A DNA stretch of 64,000 bases from Streptomyces monashensis. GTDB lineage: Bacteria; Actinomycetota; Actinomycetes; Streptomycetales; Streptomycetaceae. The stretch spans positions 62,001-126,000 of the forward strand of contig NZ_MLYO01000048.1 in NCBI RefSeq assembly GCF_001866665.1. Reading direction: 5' to 3'. The notes beneath the pieces were generated by a model. The model was not told the origin of the DNA. It did not search any database and was given only the letters and a program-made list of their open reading frames with translations. Shown here piece by piece: positions 7,742 through 16,439 of the stretch. Position 1 is the stretch's first letter. Each line of letters opens with the position of its first letter. Made by a program: the position numbers and the translations under genes.

Positions 7742-8745
7742 GACAACCCCTGCTTCCGCAGCTCGGTGGCGAGTTCGTACAGCCCCGCCAGGTCCACGCC
7801 CTCGGGCAGCAGCGGCAGTTCGCCCAGCGGCAGGTCCAGCTCGCCGAGGACCGCGCGCTGCTCCTGCTCCAGCGCGTACCGCTCGGCGTACTCCGATGCC
7901 TGCCGCAGCAGCGGGTCCACCAGCTTCTCCGCGTGACCGCCGCGCCGGGCCCCGCCGAGCCCCGCGGCCGAGAGGGCCTGTGCGACCGAAGAACGTCCCA
8001 CGGTCCGTACGAGTTCCAGGTCGGCCGCGTCCAGCACCTGGGGCCGGACCATGTTCACGATGACGCGGCCCACCGGGAGCCGGGCCGCGCGGAGTTCGGC
8101 GATGCCGTCGGCGGTCTCCTGGACCGGCATCTCCTCCAGCAGCGTCACCAGGTGCACGGCCGTCTCCGGGGACTTGAGCACCCGCATCACGGCCTGCGCC
8201 TGATTGTGTATCGGGCCGATCTTCGCGAGGCCCGCCACCTCGTCGTTGACGTTCAGGAAGCGGGTGACACGGCCCGTCGGCGGGGCGTCCATGACGACGT
8301 AGTCGTACGCGAACTTCCCGCTCTTGTCCTTGCGGCGCACCGCCTCGCACGCCTTGCCGGTCAGCAGGACGTCCCTGATGCCCGGCGCGACGGTGGTGGC
8401 GAAGTCGATGGCGCCGAGCTTCTTCAGGGCCCGGCCGGCTCCACCCAGCTTGTAGAACATCTGGAGGTAGTCCAGCAGGGCCAGTTCCGGATCGATCGCG
8501 AGCGCGTACACCTCCCCGCCGCCCGGAGCGACCGCGATCTTCCGCTCCTCGTACGGCAACGCCTCCGTCTCGAAGAGCTGGGCGATGCCCTGCCGGCCCT
8601 CGACCTCCACGAGAAGCGTCCGCTTCCCCTCGGTCGCGAGGGCCAGCGCGAGTGCGGCGGCGACCGTCGTCTTTCCGGTCCCGCCCTTGCCGCTGACGAC
8701 CTGGAGCCTGCTCACGCCTTCGAGACTAACCAGTCCGGCCGACAC
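7738..8745 (-). CDS. ArsA/Get3-like ATPase, first of a pair
   Basis: A 335-residue P-loop ATPase with Walker A SGKGGTGKTT (near 18-27), an AIDPELALLDYLQMFY segment and VVMDAPPTGRVTRFL. It is shorter than its downstream partner and lacks the long acidic N-terminal tail. No ArsB or other arsenic genes are nearby, so arsenic export is unlikely; the pairing with wblA and a penicillin-binding protein points to an envelope or redox role, which is inference. The gene is divergent from the small DUF4177 gene and heads a two-gene operon. Confidence 0.88.
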   Translation of the reverse strand: MSAGLVSLEGVSRLQVVSGKGGTGKTTVAAALALALATEGKRTLLVEVEGRQGIAQLFETEALPYEERKIAVAPGGGEVYALAIDPELALLDYLQMFYKLGGAGRALKKLGAIDFATTVAPGIRDVLLTGKACEAVRRKDKSGKFAYDYVVMDAPPTGRVTRFLNVNDEVAGLAKIGPIHNQAQAVMRVLKSPETAVHLVTLLEEMPVQETADGIAELRAARLPVGRVIVNMVRPQVLDAADLELVRTVGRSSVAQALSAAGLGGARRGGHAEKLVDPLLRQASEYAERYALEQEQRAVLGELDLPLGELPLLPEGVDLAGLYELATELRKQGLS

Positions 8746-8810
8746 TCACGCGGGAGGCTGTGGATAACGCAGGTCACAGCCCCTCCCGGCACAGCGGCTA
8801 CAGTCGGCCC

Positions 8811-8969
8811 ATGACCAAGTGGGAATACGCAACCGTGCCGCTGCTCGTCCATGCCACGAAGCAGATTCTGGACACCTGGGGCCAGGACGGCTGGGAACTC
8901 GTCCAGGTCGTGCCCGGGCCCAACCCCGAGCAGCTCGTGGCCTACCTGAAGCGGGAGAAGCAGGCATGA
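8811..8969 (+). CDS. DUF4177 small protein
   Basis: A 52-residue protein beginning MTKWEYATVPL and ending YLKREKQA. The pattern W-EY..., GW-E-L-QVV and a C-terminal basic segment fits DUF4177. Function is unknown. The ATG at 8811 is preferred because the family starts with this M-x-K-WEY segment. Its stop overlaps the next start (ATGA), so it is coupled to the RidA-like gene, as in the matching mycobacterial locus. Confidence 0.85.
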   Translation: MTKWEYATVPLLVHATKQILDTWGQDGWELVQVVPGPNPEQLVAYLKREKQA

Positions 8970-9430
8970 GCGCGGTCGAGGCCAAGCTGGCCGCACTGGG
9001 CCTGACCCTGCCGGACGTCGTACCGCCGCTGGCCGCGTACCAGCCGGCCGTGCAGACCGGTGTGTACGTGTACACCGCGGGCCAGCTGCCGCTGGTCGAG
9101 GGCAAGCTGCCGGTCACCGGCAAGGTGGGCGCCGAGGTGACGGCGGAGGAGGCCAAGGACCTCGCCCGCGTGTGCGCGCTGAACGCGCTGGCCGCCGTGA
9201 AGTCCGTCGCCGGTGACCTCGACCGCATCGCGCGCGTGGTGAAGGTCGTCGGGTTCGTCGCCTCCGCGTCCGACTTCACCGGGCAGCCCGGTGTCGTCAA
9301 CGGCGCCAGCGAACTGCTCGGCGAGGTGCTCGGCGAGAAGGGCGTGCACGCGCGCAGCGCGGTCGGCGTCGCGGTGCTGCCGCTGGACGCGCCGGTCGAG
9401 GTCGAGATCCAGGTCGAGCTGGTTCCGTAG
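8966..9430 (+). CDS. RidA (YjgF/YER057c) family protein
   Basis: A 154-residue RidA-family protein. Relatives deaminate reactive enamine/imine intermediates such as 2-aminoacrylate, usually as trimers. Visible features are the VYTAGQLP strand, a conserved arginine in the ARSAVGVAVLP segment and the closing VEVEIQVELV strand. It belongs to the longer, LPPL-type branch rather than the canonical 128-residue RidA. It is translationally coupled to the DUF4177 gene, and a Nudix gene follows 57 bases downstream. Confidence 0.88.
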   Translation: MSAVEAKLAALGLTLPDVVPPLAAYQPAVQTGVYVYTAGQLPLVEGKLPVTGKVGAEVTAEEAKDLARVCALNALAAVKSVAGDLDRIARVVKVVGFVASASDFTGQPGVVNGASELLGEVLGEKGVHARSAVGVAVLPLDAPVEVEIQVELVP

Positions 9431-9487
9431 GCCCGCTGACCTCGGGTACCTCTCGAACATTCGCACTGCACGGGATAGCCTCCGGCC

Positions 9488-10372
9488 ATGGCGAACGGTC
9501 AGTGGTACCCCCCGGAGTGGCCGGACCGCATCCGCGCGCTCGCGGACGGCACCCTCACCCCGGTGTCCCCCCGGCGCGCGGCCACGGTGCTGCTCCTGAG
9601 AGACACCGGGGCCGGTCCGGTCGTCCACATGCTGCGCAGACGCGCCTCCATGGCCTTCGCCGGAGGCGCGTACGCGTACCCCGGGGGCGGTGTCGACCCG
9701 CGCGACGACGACCGTCAGGTGCGCTGGGCCGGTCCCACGCGCGCGTGGTGGGCGCAGCGGCTCGGCGTCGACGAGGCGGGCGCCCAGGCGATCGTCTGCG
9801 CGGCCGTGCGCGAGACCTACGAGGAGGCGGGCGTCCTGCTCGCGGGGCCCGGCGCGGACTCGGTCGTCGGCGACACCACCGGGGAGGACTGGGAGGCGGA
9901 CCGGGCCGCGCTGGTCGCGCGCGAGATGTCCTTCGCCGAGTTCCTCGACCGGCGCTCCCTGGTGCTGCGCTCGGACCTGCTGGGCGCCTGGACCCGCTGG
10001 ATCACCCCGGAGTTCGAGTCCCGCCGCTACGACACCTGGTTCTTCGTGGCCGTCCTCCCGCAGGGGCAGCGCACCCGGAACGCCTCCACGGAGGCCGACC
10101 GCACGGTGTGGATCCGGCCCGAGGAGGCCGCCGCCGGCTACGACAAGGGCGAGCTGCTGATGATGCCGCCCACCATCGCCACCCTGCGGCAGCTGCTTGC
10201 GTACGGCACCGCCGCCGAGGCGCTGGACGCCGCCCCCGCGCGCGACATGATGCCGGTGATGGCCACCGCGCGTCTGCTGGACGGCGAGATCGTCCTGTCC
10301 TGGCCGGGGCACGAGGAGTTCACCAAGCACGTCCCGACGACCCCCGGTCCGACCGGAGGAGGCCCCGCATGA
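9488..10372 (+). CDS. Nudix hydrolase with an inserted segment (NUDT19-like)
   Basis: A 294-residue Nudix protein. The core begins at RRAATVLLLRD and has FAGGAYAYPGGGVDPRDDD, then about 30 extra residues before the Nudix helix AVRETYEEAGVLL (near 106-118). The insertion between the glycines and the REx2EE helix is typical of NUDT7/NUDT19-type enzymes, some of which cleave CoA derivatives. Catalytic glutamates are present. The gene overlaps the downstream metallo-beta-lactamase gene by ATGA. Its substrate cannot be inferred from sequence alone. Confidence 0.88.
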   Translation: MANGQWYPPEWPDRIRALADGTLTPVSPRRAATVLLLRDTGAGPVVHMLRRRASMAFAGGAYAYPGGGVDPRDDDRQVRWAGPTRAWWAQRLGVDEAGAQAIVCAAVRETYEEAGVLLAGPGADSVVGDTTGEDWEADRAALVAREMSFAEFLDRRSLVLRSDLLGAWTRWITPEFESRRYDTWFFVAVLPQGQRTRNASTEADRTVWIRPEEAAAGYDKGELLMMPPTIATLRQLLAYGTAAEALDAAPARDMMPVMATARLLDGEIVLSWPGHEEFTKHVPTTPGPTGGGPA

Positions 10373-11199
10373 CCGACGCCGGCACGCTGCCGGGCCAGCC
10401 CCGGGGCGCGGTGCTCTCCGGCCCCGCCACCGAACGGGCCGTCAACGTCCTCGCGCCCAACGCCTCGGCGATGACCCTGGACGGCACCAACACCTGGATC
10501 GTCGCCGAGCCCGGCTCCGACCTGGCCGTGGTGATCGACCCGGGCCCGCTGGACGACGGCCATCTGCGTGCGGTGGTCGACACCGCCGAGCAGGCCGGCC
10601 GGCGCATAGCCCTGACCCTGCTCACGCACGGCCACCCGGACCACGCCGAGGGCGCCGCCCGGTTCGCGGAACTGACCGGCACGCGCGTGCGTGCCCTCGA
10701 CCCGGCGCTGCGCCTCGGCGACGAGGGCCTGGGCGCCGGGGACGTGATCACCGTCGGCGGCCTGGAGCTGCGGGTCGTCCCGACCCCCGGGCACACCGCG
10801 GACTCGCTGAGCTTCCATCTCCCGGCCGACCGGGCGGTGCTGACCGGCGACACCATCCTGGGGCGCGGTACGACCGTCGTGGCGCACCCCGACGGCCGCC
10901 TGGGCGACTATCTGGACTCCCTGCGGCGGCTGCGCTCCCTGACGGTGGACGACGGCGTCCACACGGTCCTGCCGGGCCACGGGCCGGTCTTGGAGGACGC
11001 CCAGGGCGCCGTCGAGTTCTACCTCGCCCACCGCGCCCACCGGCTCGCCCAGGTGGAGACGGCGGTCGAGGACGGCCACCGCACCCCCGCCGAGGTCGTC
11101 GCCCACGTCTACGCCGACGTGGACCGCTCCCTGTGGCCGGCTGCGGAACTGTCGGTACGGGCCCAGCTGGACTACCTGACCGAACACGGCCTGATCTAG
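10369..11199 (+). CDS. Metallo-beta-lactamase fold hydrolase (LACTB2-like)
   Basis: A 276-residue MBL-fold protein with THGHPDH (near 85-91), TPGHTADS, LTGDTILG and LPGHGPV, which together supply the ligands for a two-metal site. LACTB2-type relatives are ribonucleases or thioester/lactone hydrolases. GGAGGAGG precedes the start, which overlaps the Nudix stop. M. tuberculosis Rv3677c occupies the same position between the RidA-like gene and crp. Its stop codon overlaps that of the convergent nucleotidyltransferase in a shared CTAG. Confidence 0.9.
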   Translation: MTDAGTLPGQPRGAVLSGPATERAVNVLAPNASAMTLDGTNTWIVAEPGSDLAVVIDPGPLDDGHLRAVVDTAEQAGRRIALTLLTHGHPDHAEGAARFAELTGTRVRALDPALRLGDEGLGAGDVITVGGLELRVVPTPGHTADSLSFHLPADRAVLTGDTILGRGTTVVAHPDGRLGDYLDSLRRLRSLTVDDGVHTVLPGHGPVLEDAQGAVEFYLAHRAHRLAQVETAVEDGHRTPAEVVAHVYADVDRSLWPAAELSVRAQLDYLTEHGLI

Positions 11200-12068
11200 C
11201 CCCGGCTCCCGGCCCCCGGCCCCGGCCAGTCGGGGCGAGGTGTCTTGACGCCGTGCACGCGCGTGTACTCGGCGGCGAGCCAGGGGCCGAGGTCGTCCGT
11301 GTACGTGCGCAGCACCGCGGGGTCGCCGACGGGTTCGTAGCCGTACCCCGCCGCCGTGCGCAGTTGTGCGGCGCGCTGCGGGTAGTAGCCCCCGAACGCG
11401 TCGGCCATCTCGCGCAGGTCGCTGGTCCAGCCGTTCCAGCGGGGCATGACGAGGGTGAAGGCGGTGCGCACGAGGTGGCGGGACATGAAGCGCACCAGGG
11501 GGCGCCGGGCCGCCTCGCTGTCCTCGGCGCCCGCGATCCGCTCCCGCCAGCGGGGCAGCCACCGGGCCAGGTCGCCGTTGGTCTCGCGGGCGAGCAGGGA
11601 GTCGGGCCGGTAGCGCGGCAGGTACTCGGCGAGGTCGTCGCCGAGCAGCGGGGTGCACAGGCAGGCCACGAACCAGCCCAGGTCGTACCGCTCCGGCTCG
11701 CTCAGCAGCCGGTCCCGGCCGTACAGCAGCGTGCCGACGCCGTCGATCTGCGGGAACTCCTTGTCGACGGCCTCGCCGAGCGCCCGTACGGCCGCCCGGT
11801 CGGCCTCGCCGGGCTCCTCCCGCAGGGCGACGAACAGGTCCAGGTCGCTGCGTCCCACGCGCGCGGTGCCGCGCGGGACCGACCCGTAGAGGTACGCGCT
11901 GTGCAGGCGTGTGCCGAAGAGGTCCAGCACCCGGTCGCGCGCGTCGGCCACGACCGGCCGGAAGGCGCCGGGCACGCGCGCGAGGGAGCCTTCGCGCGCG
12001 ATGAAGCCCAGGTCGTCGAGGCCGGGACGCAGGGCGTCGAGACGGGGACGGCGCATCGTTTCAGCCAT
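11196..12068 (-). CDS. Aminoglycoside-type nucleotidyltransferase
   Basis: A 290-residue protein with the nucleotidyltransferase signature YLYGSVPRGTARVGRSDLDLFV (split here as GS-V-PRG-TA and DLDLF, near 59-80), whose two aspartates bind catalytic metal. The N-terminal transferase half precedes a helical C-terminal half, as in ANT(3'')-like and related enzymes. Whether it modifies an antibiotic or a cell component is unknown; it is chromosomal and sits in a conserved region, so it is not evidently a mobile resistance gene. It is convergent with the MBL gene and runs the same way as crp, but a separate promoter is likely. Confidence 0.82.
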   Translation of the reverse strand: MAETMRRPRLDALRPGLDDLGFIAREGSLARVPGAFRPVVADARDRVLDLFGTRLHSAYLYGSVPRGTARVGRSDLDLFVALREEPGEADRAAVRALGEAVDKEFPQIDGVGTLLYGRDRLLSEPERYDLGWFVACLCTPLLGDDLAEYLPRYRPDSLLARETNGDLARWLPRWRERIAGAEDSEAARRPLVRFMSRHLVRTAFTLVMPRWNGWTSDLREMADAFGGYYPQRAAQLRTAAGYGYEPVGDPAVLRTYTDDLGPWLAAEYTRVHGVKTPRPDWPGPGAGSRG

Positions 12069-12162
12069 GCGGCCACTGTCGCGCGCGTCCCTGTCCGGAG
12101 CAGCTGATTTTCGGGAACCGGACGGTGAACACCGCCTGTCCGGCGCCCGAAACCCACGGGAC

Positions 12163-12837
12163 CTAGCGGGAGCGCTTGGCGAGCCGTTCCACGTCCAGCA
12201 GGATCACGGCGCGTGCCTCCAGGCGGAGCCAGCCGCGCTGGGCGAAGTCCGCAAGGGCCTTGTTCACGGTCTCGCGCGAGGCGCCGACCAGCTGGGCCAG
12301 CTCCTCCTGCGTGAGGTCGTGGACGACGTGGATGCCTTCCTCGGACTGCACGCCGAAGCGGCGCGAGAGGTCCAGCAGGGCGCGGGCCACGCGGCCGGGG
12401 ACGTCGGAGAAGACCAGGTCCGACATGGCGTCGTTGGTCTTGCGCAGCCGGCGGGCGACGGCGCGCAGCAGGGCGCCGGCCACCTCGGGGCGGGCGTTCA
12501 GCCAGGGCTGGAGGTCGCCGTGGCCGAGGCCGAGCAGCTTGACCTCGGTCAGCGCGGTCGCCGTGGCCGTACGGGGGCCCGGGTCGAACAGCGACAGCTC
12601 GCCGATCAGCTCACCGGGGCCGACGACGGCGAGCATGTTCTCGCGGCCGTCGGGGGAGGTGCGGTGCAGCTTGACCTTGCCCTCGGTGACGACGTACAGC
12701 CGGTCACCCGGGTCGCCCTCGTGGAACAGTGAGTCACCACGCGCGAGGGTCACCTCACTCATGGAGGCGCGGAGCTCCGCGGCCTGCTCGTCGTCGAGCG
12801 CCGCGAAGAGCGGGTTGCGCCGCAGAACGTCGTCCAC
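12163..12837 (-). CDS. crp: Crp, cAMP receptor protein
   Basis: A 224-residue CRP/FNR-family regulator. The N-terminal cyclic-nucleotide-binding domain contains PGELIGELSLFDPGPRTATATA, including the G-E and R-T-A residues of the phosphate-binding cassette. The C-terminal winged helix has LTQEELAQLVGASRETVNKAL (near 175-195, split as LTQEELAQ and GASRETVNKAL). In S. coelicolor Crp (SCO3571, from memory) governs germination, colony development and antibiotic synthesis. It is divergent from nth, as in M. tuberculosis (Rv3676 and Rv3674c). A match to the Streptomyces Crp box lies about 90-105 bases upstream, suggesting autoregulation. Confidence 0.95.
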   Translation of the reverse strand: MDDVLRRNPLFAALDDEQAAELRASMSEVTLARGDSLFHEGDPGDRLYVVTEGKVKLHRTSPDGRENMLAVVGPGELIGELSLFDPGPRTATATALTEVKLLGLGHGDLQPWLNARPEVAGALLRAVARRLRKTNDAMSDLVFSDVPGRVARALLDLSRRFGVQSEEGIHVVHDLTQEELAQLVGASRETVNKALADFAQRGWLRLEARAVILLDVERLAKRSR

Positions 12838-12927
12838 GAGTTCTCTCCCTTGTCGACCTGCTCAGGGGATCTTGCTCCCCCGTGTACCAGGGGACCGTGC
12901 TCCCCATTTTGCCGGACGGTCCAAACA

Positions 12928-12941
12928 GTGTGATCTGTCAC
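12928..12941. promoter_or_regulatory. Crp box upstream of crp
   Basis: GTGTGATCTGTCAC fits the reported Streptomyces Crp motif GTG-N6-G-N-CAC exactly. It lies in the crp/nth divergent region, 91-104 bases before the crp start. Autoregulation is inferred, not shown. Confidence 0.6.
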
Positions 12942-13089
12942 AAGGATGCCGCACAGGTGTGCCGGGGTAAGCGTCAGGGGTCCAATCGGGGGCCGATCTT
13001 CCGGGTCCGGGGCGGATGTCGGTGGCGGGCTCTAGGCTGGCCGGGTGTCCAAATCACCGGTGAGAGCACAGGCCAAGGGGGCATAGCGG

Positions 13090-14019
13090 GTGGTTGTACG
13101 TCGTGATTCCGCTGTGGGCGAACAGAGCTCCGGCGGTCGTAAGAAAACCGGAAAAACGGTCAAACCGGTCGCCGTGGCGGAGGCTGCCGAGAAACCGGTG
13201 AAGTCGGTGAAGCCGGTGAAGAAGGCCGCCGCGAAGGCTCCGGCGGCCGAGTCCCGCACGGCCCTGGTCCGCCGCGCCCGCCGCATCAACCGCGAGCTGG
13301 CCGAGGTGTACCCGTACGCCCACCCAGAGCTGGACTTCGAGAACCCCTTCCAGCTGCTCGTCGCCACGGTGCTGTCCGCCCAGACCACCGACCTGCGCGT
13401 CAACCAGACGACCCCGGCGCTCTTCGCCGCGTACCCGACCCCCGAGGACCTCGCCGCCGCGAACCCGGAGGAGGTCGAGGAGATCCTGCGCCCCTGCGGC
13501 TTCTTCCGGGCCAAGACCCGGTCGGTCATAGGCCTTTCCAAGGCCCTCGCCGAGGACTTCGGCGGCGAGGTGCCCGGACGGCTCGAAGACCTCGTCAAGC
13601 TGCCCGGAGTCGGCCGCAAGACCGCGTTCGTCGTGCTCGGCAACGCCTTCGGGCGGCCCGGGATCACCGTGGACACCCACTTCCAGCGGCTCGTACGGCG
13701 CTGGCGGTGGACCGAGGAGACCGACCCGGACAAGATCGAGGCCGCGGTCGGCGCGCTCTTCCCGAAGAGCGACTGGACGGACCTGTCCCACCATGTCATC
13801 TGGCACGGCCGCCGCATCTGCCACGCCCGCAAGCCCGCCTGCGGCGCCTGCCCGATCGCCCCGCTGTGCCCGGCCTACGGCGAGGGCGAGACCGATCCGG
13901 AGAAGGCGAAGAAGCTGCTGAAGTACGAGAAGGGCGGCTTCCCCGGCCAGCGCCTCAACCCTCCGCAGGCGTACCTCGACGCGGGCGGCCGGCCGGCCCC
14001 GCCGCTGGGGGCCGCGTGA
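13090..14019 (+). CDS. nth: Endonuclease III (DNA glycosylase/AP lyase)
   Basis: Base-excision repair enzyme removing oxidised pyrimidines and cleaving at abasic sites; 309 residues. A disordered Lys/Ala/Val-rich tail (about 1-55) precedes the conserved core VATVLSAQTTD. The helix-hairpin-helix LPGVGRKTA supplies the catalytic lysine, and VDTHFQR supplies the catalytic aspartate. The C-terminal cysteines follow C-x6-C-x2-C-x5-C for a [4Fe-4S] cluster (CHARKPACGACPIAPLC). The GTG at 13090 has AAGGGGG about 9 bases upstream. An internal start after the tail cannot be excluded. It is divergent from crp, as in mycobacteria. Confidence 0.95.
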   Translation: MVVRRDSAVGEQSSGGRKKTGKTVKPVAVAEAAEKPVKSVKPVKKAAAKAPAAESRTALVRRARRINRELAEVYPYAHPELDFENPFQLLVATVLSAQTTDLRVNQTTPALFAAYPTPEDLAAANPEEVEEILRPCGFFRAKTRSVIGLSKALAEDFGGEVPGRLEDLVKLPGVGRKTAFVVLGNAFGRPGITVDTHFQRLVRRWRWTEETDPDKIEAAVGALFPKSDWTDLSHHVIWHGRRICHARKPACGACPIAPLCPAYGEGETDPEKAKKLLKYEKGGFPGQRLNPPQAYLDAGGRPAPPLGAA

Positions 14020-14119
14020 CGGAGCGATCCCGCCGCGGAGCGGGGGCGAACCCGCCGCGTGGCGGAACGATCTCGGTGCCCTCGGGCGTTGTACGGGCAG
14101 AGGCGAGGGGGCTGGGGCG

Positions 14120-14815
14120 ATGACGACGGCCGGTGAGGCGCGGGGCGGTGCGGTGACGCTCAGCAAGGACGGGCTGCCGGACTGGCTGGCGCCGGTGGTG
14201 AAGGCGGCCGAGACGGTCGAGCCGCTCCAGCTGAGCCGCTTCCTGCCGCCGGAGAACGGCTCGGGGCGGCAGTCGGCCGTGCTGATCCTGTTCGGCGAGG
14301 GAGAGCGAGGGCCGGAGCTGCTGCTGATGGAGCGCTCCGGCTCACTGCGCTCGCACGCCGGGCAGCCGTCCTTCCCGGGCGGCGCGCTCGACCCCGAGGA
14401 CGGTGATCCGCGCGCCGACGGGCCGCTCAGAGCCGCGCTGCGCGAGGCCGAGGAGGAGACCGGCCTGGACCCGTCCGGCGTCCAGCTCTTCGGCGTGCTG
14501 CCCGCGCTCTACATCCCGGTCAGCGGCTTCGTCGTCACGCCCGTGCTCGGCTGGTGGCGCGCGCCCAGCCCGGTCGGCGTCGTCGACCCGAACGAGACGG
14601 CACGGGTCTTCACGGTCCCCGTGGCGGATCTCACGGACCCCGCCAACCGCGCCACCGCCATCCACCCCAGCGGACACCGGGGCCCGGCATTCCTGGTCGA
14701 ATCGGCCCTGGTGTGGGGTTTCACGGCCGGCGTGATCGACCGCCTGCTGCACTACGCGGGCTGGGAGCGCGCCTGGGACAGAGAGAAGCGGGTCCCGCTC
14801 GACTGGCGGTCATGA
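14120..14815 (+). CDS. CoA pyrophosphatase-type Nudix hydrolase
   Basis: A 231-residue Nudix enzyme of the NudL/NUDT7 CoA-pyrophosphatase branch. It has the NuCoA-like LRSHAGQPSFPGGALD (near 75-90) and the Nudix helix AALREAEEETGL (near 100-111). Members split CoA into phosphopantetheine and adenosine 3',5'-bisphosphate. The gene lies 100 bases after nth and 4 bases before the MarP-like protease gene, the same order as Rv3674c-Rv3672c-Rv3671c in M. tuberculosis, so a shared transcript is likely. Confidence 0.9.
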   Translation: MTTAGEARGGAVTLSKDGLPDWLAPVVKAAETVEPLQLSRFLPPENGSGRQSAVLILFGEGERGPELLLMERSGSLRSHAGQPSFPGGALDPEDGDPRADGPLRAALREAEEETGLDPSGVQLFGVLPALYIPVSGFVVTPVLGWWRAPSPVGVVDPNETARVFTVPVADLTDPANRATAIHPSGHRGPAFLVESALVWGFTAGVIDRLLHYAGWERAWDREKRVPLDWRS

Positions 14816-14819
14816 CAGG

Positions 14820-16028
14820 GTGTCCCCCGTGAATGCGCTGGACATCCTGTTGCTGGTCGGGGCCGTGTGGTTCGCCGTCGTCGGTTACCGCCAGGGCTTC
14901 GTCGTCGGCATCCTGTCCGTGATCGGGTTCCTCGGCGGCGGTGTCGTCGCCGTGTACACGCTGCCCGTCATCTGGGACGCCGTGACCGACAAGGCGAACG
15001 TCGGCACCACCGCGGCCGTGGTCGCCGTGGTCGTCGTCATCGTCTGCGCCTCCGTCGGCCAGGCCCTGACCACCCACCTCGGCAACAAACTGCGCCGGCA
15101 CATCACCTGGTCCCCGGCTCGCGCCCTGGACGCCACCGGCGGTGCCCTGGTCAACGTCGTCGCGTGGCTGCTGGTCGCCTGGCTGATCGGCTCCGCCCTC
15201 GCGGGTACGACGCTGCCGACGCTCGGCAAGGAGTTCCGTAGCTCCAAGGTGCTGCTCGGCGTCTCCCGGGCGCTGCCCGCGCAGGCGAACACCTGGTTCG
15301 CGGACTTCTCCTCCGTCCTCGCCCAGAACGGCTTCCCGCAGGTCTTCAGCCCGTTCGCCAACGAGCCGATCAACGACGTCCGGCCGCCCGACCCGGCCCT
15401 CGCCGGCAGCCCGGTCGCCACCCGCGCCCAGCGCTCCATCGTCAAGGTCACCGGCACCGCGCAGAGCTGCGGCAAGGTCCTGGAGGGCACCGGCTTCGTC
15501 TTCGCCGACCGCCGTGTCATGACCAACGCGCACGTGGTCGGCGGGGTCGACGCACCGACGGTGCAGATCGGCGGCGAGGGCCGCAAGTACGACGCCAAGG
15601 TCGTCCTGTACGACTGGAAGCGCGACATCGCGGTACTCGACGTACCGGACCTGAGGGCGAGCGCACTGCGGTTCTCCGGCCAGGAGGCGTCGGGCGGGGA
15701 GGGCGCGATCGTCGCGGGCTTCCCCGAGAACGGCTCGTACGACGTGCGCGCCGCGCGCGTGCGCGGGCGCATCACGGCCAACGGCCCGGACATCTACCAC
15801 CGGGGCACGGTCAGCCGTGACGTCTACTCGCTGTACACGACCGTGCGCCAGGGCAACTCGGGCGGCCCGCTGCTCACCCCCGACGGCCGGGTGTACGGCG
15901 TGGTGTTCGCCAAGTCCCTCGACGACGCCGAGACCGGCTACGCCCTCACGGCGGACGAGATCCGCCCCGACGCCGACCGCGGTCGAACGGCGACCGAAGA
16001 GGTGGGAACGGACAGCTGCGCCCTGTGA
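14820..16028 (+). CDS. MarP-like membrane serine protease
   Basis: A 402-residue CvpA-type membrane protein fused to an extracytoplasmic trypsin-fold protease. Four hydrophobic helices fill about residues 5-135; the catalytic triad is H238 (TNAHVVGG), D269 (KRDIAVLD) and S347 (QGNSGGPL). Two cysteines, one in AQSCGKVL and one in TDSCAL near the C terminus, match the regulatory disulfide described for M. tuberculosis MarP (Rv3671c), which protects cells against acid and oxidative stress. The GTG at 14820 (MSPVNALDI) aligns with the MarP N terminus; GTG 14829 is an alternative. It follows the Nudix gene closely. Confidence 0.93.
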   Translation: MSPVNALDILLLVGAVWFAVVGYRQGFVVGILSVIGFLGGGVVAVYTLPVIWDAVTDKANVGTTAAVVAVVVVIVCASVGQALTTHLGNKLRRHITWSPARALDATGGALVNVVAWLLVAWLIGSALAGTTLPTLGKEFRSSKVLLGVSRALPAQANTWFADFSSVLAQNGFPQVFSPFANEPINDVRPPDPALAGSPVATRAQRSIVKVTGTAQSCGKVLEGTGFVFADRRVMTNAHVVGGVDAPTVQIGGEGRKYDAKVVLYDWKRDIAVLDVPDLRASALRFSGQEASGGEGAIVAGFPENGSYDVRAARVRGRITANGPDIYHRGTVSRDVYSLYTTVRQGNSGGPLLTPDGRVYGVVFAKSLDDAETGYALTADEIRPDADRGRTATEEVGTDSCAL

Positions 16029-16439
16029 GTCTCGGCGTGAGTCCCGGCGCGCCTCGGTGAGAGGTGCCCGACGGGTCAGCCGCGCGGGTGGCGAAGGCGT
16101 ACCGAGACCCAGCGGGCCCGGCGGCGCAGGATGCGCGGGATCCCTACGCGCAGGTCCGCTTCCGCGAGTTGCGGAGTGCCTCGCTGAGGCGTGCTCGGAC
16201 CGGCGGCCGAGCGGCGGTTGCGGGGTGCGTCACTGTCGTGCGTCCAGCCCATACCCCGACGTGTGCCCCGCCAGAAGGTCGATAACCGCCTCCGCGCCCC
16301 CCAATTGGCCTATGCGGCAGGCATGTGGCCGTTCGAGGGACAAGTGTTCAGGAACCGGATACTGCGCGCATCGGACCTGTCACCCTACGGTCAATGGCGG
16401 ACCGTCACCGGTATACCGTCACCGGGCGGGCCGCGGTCT
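16029..16439. other. Gene-poor stretch between convergent genes
   Basis: About 410 bases with no reading frame that I can support. It contains a direct repeat, ACCGTCACCGG at 16401-16411 and 16415-16425, just beyond the end of the epoxide hydrolase gene. No clear terminator was seen. Confidence 0.5.

Noticed and set aside
16029..16439. Frames of up to about 140 residues in the gap after the MarP-like gene
   Set aside because: No recognisable domains, no ribosome site and biased composition; left as non-coding.
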